Below are positions 59,672-64,000 of a stretch of DNA of 64,000 bases, in pieces (positions within the stretch are counted from its first letter, which is position 1; every line of letters begins with the position of its first letter). This stretch comes from Aldehydirespirator sp965203575 (lineage in GTDB: Bacteria > Actinomycetota > Acidimicrobiia > Acidimicrobiales > Aldehydirespiratoraceae). Both the position numbers and the translations under genes were made by a program. The notes beneath the pieces were generated by a model. That model saw only the letters and a list, made by a program, of their open reading frames with translations. It did not search any database and was not told the origin of the DNA. The stretch is taken from contig OZ241894.1 of NCBI GenBank assembly GCA_965203575.1, positions 1,054,001 to 1,118,000 on the forward strand, read 5' to 3'.

Positions 59672-61286
59672 CCGAAGGCTCGACCCGCACGCCGCCGGCT
59701 GGATGGTGCGCACCATCATCGACGGGGTGCGAGCGTCGGCCGCCGACCTTGTGGTGGGCGAGTCGCTGGCCGACCGTGCCCTGGCGGCCGCGCCCCACCG
59801 GGCCACGGTGGTCACCGTCGACGCCGCTGAGGATGACAGCGTGCTGCGCTCTACCGCGGCCGCGGCTGCCGGAGTGGTGTGGGTCACTGCCGGCTCCGGC
59901 TGCGGTCTGCGGGACCGGCTGAACCTGAGCACCGGTCCGGCGGCCACAGTGCCGCTGGCTCTGGTGGTCATGTCGGACCACGCGGTGGACACCGCCGAGG
60001 TGCGGATGCTGGCCGGAGCCCAGGTGGTGCGAGCCGTGCCGTCCGCTCCCAGCAGGCGCTCGGAGCGGGCGCTGCGCCGGCTGGGCCGCTCGCTGGGCTC
60101 GGTGGCTGCCGCACCGCAGCGCATGGACAGCACCGACCGGGCCGTACGCCGGGAGTCCGCGTCCGCGGCGGCCGCCCACCGGCTGCGGGAGATGCTGGGC
60201 GAGGACGATGTGGAGGAGTTCCAGATCCGGGGCGGCGAGTCGATGGTGGTCGAGTTCTCCAACGGCGAGCGGCAGAGCCGCCCGTCCCCGTTCCTGAGCG
60301 ACGACGATCTGATCGGGGCGTGCCGCTTCCTGGCCGCCTACTCGGGCGAGCGGCCCCAGCGCTTCGACGAGTTGGATCCCCGCCTCGACACCCGCATCGG
60401 CGACCGGTGGCGGCTCCACGCCGAGGCATTCGTGTGCTCGCCGCCGACGCTGGTGCTGCGGAGCAACCTGGGCGGCCGGCGCACCCTGGCGGAGCTGGGC
60501 CTGTGCAGCGAGCAGATGGCCGACGTGCTGGTGGAGGCGATAGCCGGCGATGTGCGGGCCAATGTCGTGGTGGCGGCCGCGATGGGAGGCGGCAAGACCA
60601 CCCTGTGCCAGGCGCTGCTGGCGAGGGTGCCGCCCACCGAGCGCATCGACACCATCGAGGACACCCCCGAGCTGCGACTGCGCGAGTACGGCATCCACCC
60701 CAACGCCTACGAGCGGCTCACCCGGGACGCCAACAACGACGGCGTGGGCAAGCACTCGATGGCCGACCACGTGCGCGACGCCAAGCGGGCCAACAGCTCC
60801 AAGCTGGTGGTGGGCGAGGTGCGGGGCGAGGGCACCATGGCCCTGCTCGACGCCATGTCGTCGGGGCTCGACGGGTGCATCGTCACCCTGCACTCCCCGC
60901 CCGGCGACGGGGTGATGGAGAAGCTCACCGCCTACGCCACCTCCGAGGGAGCCGACGAGGGCCTGGCCCGCCGGTCGATAGCCATCGCGGTGCACCTGCT
61001 GGTGTGGATGGGCCGCAACCACGCCGGTGAGCGGGTTATCGCGGACGTGACCCAGATCACCGGCACCGGCGCCGACGGTTCGGTCCAGACGCGTTGCCTG
61101 TGGCGCCTTCAGCCCGGGGAGCGCTGGGCCACGCCCGTGGACCAGCCCGTGGGCCGCATGGCCGACGTCTACCGGTCCGCGGCCGTCACCGTCCATTCTC
61201 CCGCGACGGAGGCTGCGCCGCTCCGGCCCACCCTGCAACTGGTGGGCGACTCGAGGGCCGCGGACCGCAACGGAGCACCGCAGTGA
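59652..61286 (+). CDS. tadA: Tad pilus assembly ATPase TadA/CpaF with unusual N-terminal region
   Basis: This 544-residue secretion ATPase powers pilus assembly at the cytoplasmic membrane. The C-terminal ~340 residues are standard: Walker A VVAAAMGGGKTTLCQALLA, the Asp box RIDTIEDTPELRL, Walker B-like SSKLVVGEVRGEGTMALLDAM (seen as KLVVGEVRGEGTMALLDAM) and the His box DGCIVTLHSPPGDGVMEKL. The first ~170 residues differ from typical TadA and resemble the second half of a ParA/MinD-like fold (ATVVTVDAAEDDSVL, AAGVVWVTAGSGCGLRDRL, TVPLALVVMSDHAVD), perhaps a fused CpaE-like remnant. The ATG has GGAGGT upstream. It is followed directly by the duplicated tadB start. Confidence 0.9.
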   Translation: MLMISTDRRLDPHAAGWMVRTIIDGVRASAADLVVGESLADRALAAAPHRATVVTVDAAEDDSVLRSTAAAAAGVVWVTAGSGCGLRDRLNLSTGPAATVPLALVVMSDHAVDTAEVRMLAGAQVVRAVPSAPSRRSERALRRLGRSLGSVAAAPQRMDSTDRAVRRESASAAAAHRLREMLGEDDVEEFQIRGGESMVVEFSNGERQSRPSPFLSDDDLIGACRFLAAYSGERPQRFDELDPRLDTRIGDRWRLHAEAFVCSPPTLVLRSNLGGRRTLAELGLCSEQMADVLVEAIAGDVRANVVVAAAMGGGKTTLCQALLARVPPTERIDTIEDTPELRLREYGIHPNAYERLTRDANNDGVGKHSMADHVRDAKRANSSKLVVGEVRGEGTMALLDAMSSGLDGCIVTLHSPPGDGVMEKLTAYATSEGADEGLARRSIAIAVHLLVWMGRNHAGERVIADVTQITGTGADGSVQTRCLWRLQPGERWATPVDQPVGRMADVYRSAAVTVHSPATEAAPLRPTLQLVGDSRAADRNGAPQ

Positions 61287-61404
61287 ACGCTTCGGTGTGG
61301 ATGGGTCGTGTCGACCGGAACGGGGCGCTGCGGTGAGCGCTTCGGGGTGGGTGGGTCGTCCCGGCCGAGACGGGGCGCTGCAATGAACGCTTCGGGATGG
61401 GTCA
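61283..61404 (+). repeat. Three tandem copies of the tadB start region (50-base period)
   Basis: Starts at 61283 (GTG), 61333 (GTG) and 61383 (ATG) are spaced exactly 50 bases, and each is followed by AACGCTTCGG or AGCGCTTCGG. The first two open 17-codon frames, MNASVWMGRVDRNGALR and MSASGWVGRPGRDGALQ. Each ends in a TGA that overlaps the next start (GTGA, ATGA). The third is the tadB start, MNASGWVIGAGG. The upstream tadA stop also overlaps the first start, giving a chain of coupled overlaps. Confidence 0.85.
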
Positions 61405-62198
61405 TCGGTGCGGGCGGTGCGGTCGTGCTGGCCATCATGCTGTGGCCCGCCGCCGGGACCCGCTGGTCGCTGCGGGCCAGGACGGGCCGGCGCCGGAGGG
61501 CCCGGCTCCCCGCCGAATTGCCGGCCGCGGCCGCGGCCGGCTCCGCCATGACCGTCCTGGGCCTCGCCGCCGGCCACGCGGCCGCCGCGGCGATGTGCGC
61601 GGTGGTGTGCACGTCGGCGGTGAAGGTGCTGGTGATGTCGAGGCGGCGGGTCTCCGTCGTCGAGGGAGTGGCTCGATTCGCGAGCGTGCTGGCCAACCAG
61701 GCCGCGGTGGCGGTGACCGCCGCGGACGCAGTGGCCAGGGCCGCCCCGCTGGTGAGCGGCCCCGTCGGTGACGCCGCGGTGGCGATGGCCGCCGACTGCG
61801 AGAGCGTCGGGGTCGACATTGCCGCCGAACGGTTCGCGGCCCGGGTGCCCTCGGCTGTCGCCGGCTCCCTGGCCGACCTGATCGCCATCTCGGCCGAGGG
61901 CGGCGGGCGCTGGGCCGAGACCGTCGCCGTGCTCGAGGCCGAGGCCTCACAGACCGCAACGACCGCCCGGCTGTTCCACGCTCGCGTCGCGGTGGCCATG
62001 CCCACACTGGCCCTGGTGGTGCTGCTCGGAGCGGGACTGGTCGCCGGGGCGGGACAAGTCGCCACCGACGTGGGCGCGTGGCTGGCCGGCAGCCGGGGCG
62101 CCGCGCTGCTGATGGCGGGGGCCGTGGCGATCGCGGCCCTGAGCGCCCGCGTCCTGCTGCCCGCCCGGGCGGCGGCGCGCTACGGGGGGCTGCAATGA
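61383..62198 (+). CDS. tadB: Tad pilus inner-membrane protein TadB
   Basis: This 271-residue protein of the type II secretion F-domain family has two N-terminal helices (about 7-25 and 48-75), a central cytoplasmic helical domain (VEGVARFASVLANQAAVAV, AAERFAARVPS, LADLIAISAEGGGRWAETVAVLEAEASQT, seen as LIAISAEGGGRWAETVAVL) and two C-terminal helices (ALVVLLGAGLVAGAG, LLMAGAVAIAALSARVLL). The ATG at 61383 is the third copy of the duplicated start region and the only one followed by the full gene. Its end overlaps a short frame leading to tadC. Confidence 0.87.
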   Translation: MNASGWVIGAGGAVVLAIMLWPAAGTRWSLRARTGRRRRARLPAELPAAAAAGSAMTVLGLAAGHAAAAAMCAVVCTSAVKVLVMSRRRVSVVEGVARFASVLANQAAVAVTAADAVARAAPLVSGPVGDAAVAMAADCESVGVDIAAERFAARVPSAVAGSLADLIAISAEGGGRWAETVAVLEAEASQTATTARLFHARVAVAMPTLALVVLLGAGLVAGAGQVATDVGAWLAGSRGAALLMAGAVAIAALSARVLLPARAAARYGGLQ

Positions 62199-62458
62199 CC
62201 CGACCCGCCCCCTGCGAGGCCTGGGATGGCGCCCGCTCACCGCTCGGTGCGGCTGGAGCACGGCCATGCCCCGGCGCGTCGTGGCCGGCATGGAGACCGT
62301 CGAGTCCGCTCACCGCTCGGTGCGGCTGGAGCACGGCCATGCCCCGGCGCGTCGGCAAGCGCGCAAGAACCGGAATCGCACACACATCCCGGCGCGCCAG
62401 AAAGCCGGCAATGATCCGGCTCACAGCCGCGTCCGGCAAGCCAGGAGGCCCGCGATGA
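62195..62458 (+). CDS. Doubtful 87-codon frame bridging tadB and tadC
   Basis: The ATG at 62195 overlaps the tadB stop (ATGA), and its own TGA overlaps the tadC ATG at 62455. The predicted product is basic, Ala/Arg/Pro-rich and without hydrophobic segments (MTRPAPCEAWDGARSPLG ... KPAMIRLTAASGKPGGPR). It runs through a 48-base direct repeat and a partial copy of the tadC start. It is more likely a by-product of local duplication that keeps ribosomes moving from tadB to tadC than a functional protein. Confidence 0.3.
   Translation: MTRPAPCEAWDGARSPLGAAGARPCPGASWPAWRPSSPLTARCGWSTAMPRRVGKRARTGIAHTSRRARKPAMIRLTAASGKPGGPR
62233..62353 (+). repeat. 48-base direct repeat in the tadB-tadC spacer
   Basis: The identical 48-base sequence beginning CCGCTCACCGCTCGGTGCGG occurs at 62233-62280 and 62306-62353 (offset 73). 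Downstream, ATGATCCGGCTCACAGCCGC at 62411 and ATGATCTGGCTCACAGCCGC at 62455 are two copies of the tadC start, 44 bases apart. Confidence 0.88.
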
Positions 62459-63186
62459 TCTGGCTCACAGCCGCGTCCGGCGCCGGGGCGGCGCTGCGGC
62501 TGGTGCTCACCGCCGCGCCCCGACCGGCCAACCGGGCCCACACCGTAGAACTGGCGGCGGCGGGATGGCCGCCGCACCGGCTGCGGGCCGCCTCGCTAGT
62601 GGCTACCGCTGTGGTCGCGGCCGTGGTGTTGGCTGCCGGGACTCTGCTGGCAGGCTGCCGGAGCGGCACTCTGGCCGCGGTGGCCCTGTCGGTGTGGGTG
62701 CCGGTGGCCGCGCCGCCGTTGCTGCGCGGGATGGTTCTGTCGGGCTACCGGGCCCACCGTGACGCGGCCTTGCTGGAGTGGCTGCGCCGCATCCGCCTGT
62801 ACGCGGCCGCGGGCCGTCCCATCAACGACGCCGCGGTCGAGGCCGCCGAGCGGGTGGAGGCGCCCGCCTTCGCGCCCGTCGCCACCAGCATCAACCTGGC
62901 CCTCGCGTCGGGGGACGACCCCTTGAGCGCCGCGTCGGCGCACTTCGCCGGGTCCCCGGCCGAGACGCTGATCGGCACCCTGGCCGCAGCCGAGCGGGGC
63001 GGGGCGGCGGCCAGCAGCTTGATCGACCGGCTCGTCGCCCAAGCCGTGCACGCCCTCGAGGACGGCCGCCGGGTCCGCATCGAGGCCCTGGGCCGCTCGG
63101 TGTCCGGCACCTGCACCCTCGCTGCTATCAGCGCCAGCGCGGTCGTGGTGCTGGCGCTGCTGGCCAGTGTCGATATCGGCGTGTGA
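62455..63186 (+). CDS. tadC: Tad pilus inner-membrane protein TadC
   Basis: This 243-residue T2SSF-family protein resembles TadB. It has hydrophobic segments at about 35-55 (ASLVATAVVAAVVLAAGTLL), 62-80, and at the C-terminus (CTLAAISASAVVVLALLASV). The cytoplasmic domain has LLEWLRRIRLYAAAGRPIND, ASINLALASGDDPLSAASAHF-like segments, and GTLAAAERGGAAASSLIDRL. The ATG at 62455 is the second of two duplicated starts and the one that continues into the full frame. Confidence 0.85.
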   Translation: MIWLTAASGAGAALRLVLTAAPRPANRAHTVELAAAGWPPHRLRAASLVATAVVAAVVLAAGTLLAGCRSGTLAAVALSVWVPVAAPPLLRGMVLSGYRAHRDAALLEWLRRIRLYAAAGRPINDAAVEAAERVEAPAFAPVATSINLALASGDDPLSAASAHFAGSPAETLIGTLAAAERGGAAASSLIDRLVAQAVHALEDGRRVRIEALGRSVSGTCTLAAISASAVVVLALLASVDIGV

Positions 63187-63239
63187 GCCCCGCTCCTCGC
63201 CCTTTCCCACGATCACGCAAACTCACGAAGGAGAGACTC

Positions 63240-63440
63240 ATGGACTCACCGGTCGCCAAGATGATCATGCTGGCCGCCACCATCGCCATCACCGCCGCGG
63301 TGGTGCTCGTCAGCTGGCAGGTCGTCGGCAACAACACCCCCGACACAAGCACGAATCCCGGCACCGACAAGTCGCAGATCAAGCACGAGAAACTGTGCAA
63401 GGCCGTCGGCGGCGCCTGGAGCAGCGGCAAGTGCTCGTAG
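63240..63440 (+). CDS. Small pilin-like membrane protein of the Tad locus
   Basis: The 66-residue protein starts at ATG 63240 after GAAGGAGAGACTC, a strong ribosome-binding site. It has a short polar start (MDSPVAK), one hydrophobic helix (MIMLAATIAITAAVVLVSW) and a polar tail ending CKAVGGAWSSGKCS with two cysteines that could form a disulfide. Position between tadC and a TadE-like gene suggests a Flp-type pilin or minor component, although the usual G/E processing site of Flp pilins is not evident. Confidence 0.65.
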   Translation: MDSPVAKMIMLAATIAITAAVVLVSWQVVGNNTPDTSTNPGTDKSQIKHEKLCKAVGGAWSSGKCS

Positions 63441-63558
63441 CCGCCGCAACGCGTCGGATGGTGCGCCGTGATGCGGCACGCCCATCTGGAACAACGGCGC
63501 GTTCTCGTAGCCGCCGTGACTCCAGCTAGACCGCTGGGCGTACGGCCGGGCACCCGCG

Positions 63559-63975
63559 ATGGACACCGCCTACGGGGCGCTGCGGACCACCGCGATGATC
63601 TTCGTGGTGGTGGCGGTCAGCTTCGGCATCTACCTCCACCAGGTGGCCAGGATCACCGCGTCCACCGCGGCAGTAGCCGCGGCCACCGCGGCCGTTCAGG
63701 TCCTCGACGGCACCGGCTGGGACTGCACCGACACCCACAACGGCTGGGCCGACGCCGAGGAGGCCGCGGCCCGGGCCGCGGCGAACCGCACCGGAGCCCG
63801 ATCGGCCGCCACCGCCACCGGCTACACACTCACCGCCGAGCCGTCATGCACGGTAGTGGCCACGGTCACCGTCGGCGCGGCCGGTGTCCGCAGTTGGCTG
63901 GAAGCCACCGCGGTGGCCTGCCGCCCGTCGCGCGCCGCCTACGCCACCGGCTGGGCACTCGCACCGCCGTGCTAG
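63559..63975 (+). CDS. TadE-like pseudopilin
   Basis: The 138-residue protein starts at ATG 63559. It has a hydrophobic N-terminal helix (AMIFVVVAVSFGIYLHQVA) followed by a polar Ala/Thr-rich segment (ASTAAVAAATAAVQVLDG), then four cysteines in a mature domain. Layout and position match actinobacterial TadE/TadF-like minor pseudopilins of Tad pili. The gene ends 25 bases before the window edge, so the locus may continue. Confidence 0.7.
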   Translation: MDTAYGALRTTAMIFVVVAVSFGIYLHQVARITASTAAVAAATAAVQVLDGTGWDCTDTHNGWADAEEAAARAAANRTGARSAATATGYTLTAEPSCTVVATVTVGAAGVRSWLEATAVACRPSRAAYATGWALAPPC

Positions 63976-64000
63976 CCGGACCCGCGAAGCCGGAGGCACC

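Noticed and set aside
56474..60262. Very long minus-strand open frame (about 1260 codons) opposite the Tad region
   Set aside because: It is the antisense shadow of the repeat protein, cpaB and tadA genes. The reverse complement of the stop-free repeat and the high GC keep it open, and its product is low-complexity with no family features.

Overview
The window is high-GC, gene-dense DNA with many GTG starts and ATGA/GTGA gene overlaps. It looks like an actinobacterial chromosome, and an Acidimicrobiia-like lineage is my best guess. The supporting content is an actinobacterial-type HemQ, a PAC2-family protein, a CIRCE-controlled groEL, a TadA/B/C/E pilus locus of actinobacterial style, HpnCDE squalene synthesis genes and branched-chain amino acid type ABC transporters. 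No rRNA or tRNA gene was found, so the taxonomy is inference.

Layout. 1-9.9 kb: the end of a Liv-type substrate-binding protein, a secreted repeat protein, a thioesterase, then an operon of an FAH-family enzyme, a ThDP enzyme and livHMGF. 10-16.5 kb is accessory: an IS1380 transposase scrap, a 1064-residue SLH / metallopeptidase-like / Fn3 surface protein with an AT-richer core, two related AAA-DUF4143 ATPases, and a truncated luciferase-like gene. 16.5-19.4 kb: a glutaminyl-tRNA synthetase and a class V aminotransferase, followed by an 830-base stretch with inverted repeats. 20.2-26.9 kb: two divergent transcription units that together encode most of the lower homoprotocatechuate meta-cleavage pathway (HpaE, HpaF, HpaG-like, HpaH plus a succinate-semialdehyde dehydrogenase), with a HicA-HicB toxin-antitoxin pair inserted in the leftward unit. 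27.8-33.9 kb: a cobalamin riboswitch followed by btuF-btuC-btuD-cobO-cobU-cobT-cobS, which is B12 precursor uptake and late-stage assembly with no corrin-ring genes. 34-43.6 kb: envelope and housekeeping genes (polysaccharide deacetylase, methyltransferase, GtrA, TesB, sugar dehydrogenase, acetoacetyl-CoA synthetase, PAC2, NUDIX, HemQ).

43.7-47.0 kb is an accessory island: a candidate structured RNA, then a two-gene leftward unit whose second gene is cleanly split by an IS256-family element. The element has an 8-bp target duplication, and removing it together with one duplicate restores a 275-codon frame. 47-55.8 kb: fdhD, nitrobindin, groEL, a MoaD-like protein, glycerate kinase, a LytR_C protein and hpnE-hpnD-hpnC for squalene. 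55.9 kb to the end: two secreted Thr/Pro-rich proteins and a Tad pilus operon (CpaB-like, TadA, TadB, TadC, a small pilin-like protein, TadE-like). In this operon the starts of both tadB and tadC have been locally duplicated, which creates tiny translationally coupled ORFs.

The observations most worth following up are the IS256-disrupted two-gene unit, the neighbouring structured RNA, the duplicated tad gene starts, HicAB inside a catabolic operon, the twin inverted repeats in the cob operon and the in-frame repeat protein next to the Tad locus. All function calls come from reading motifs; no database search was run.
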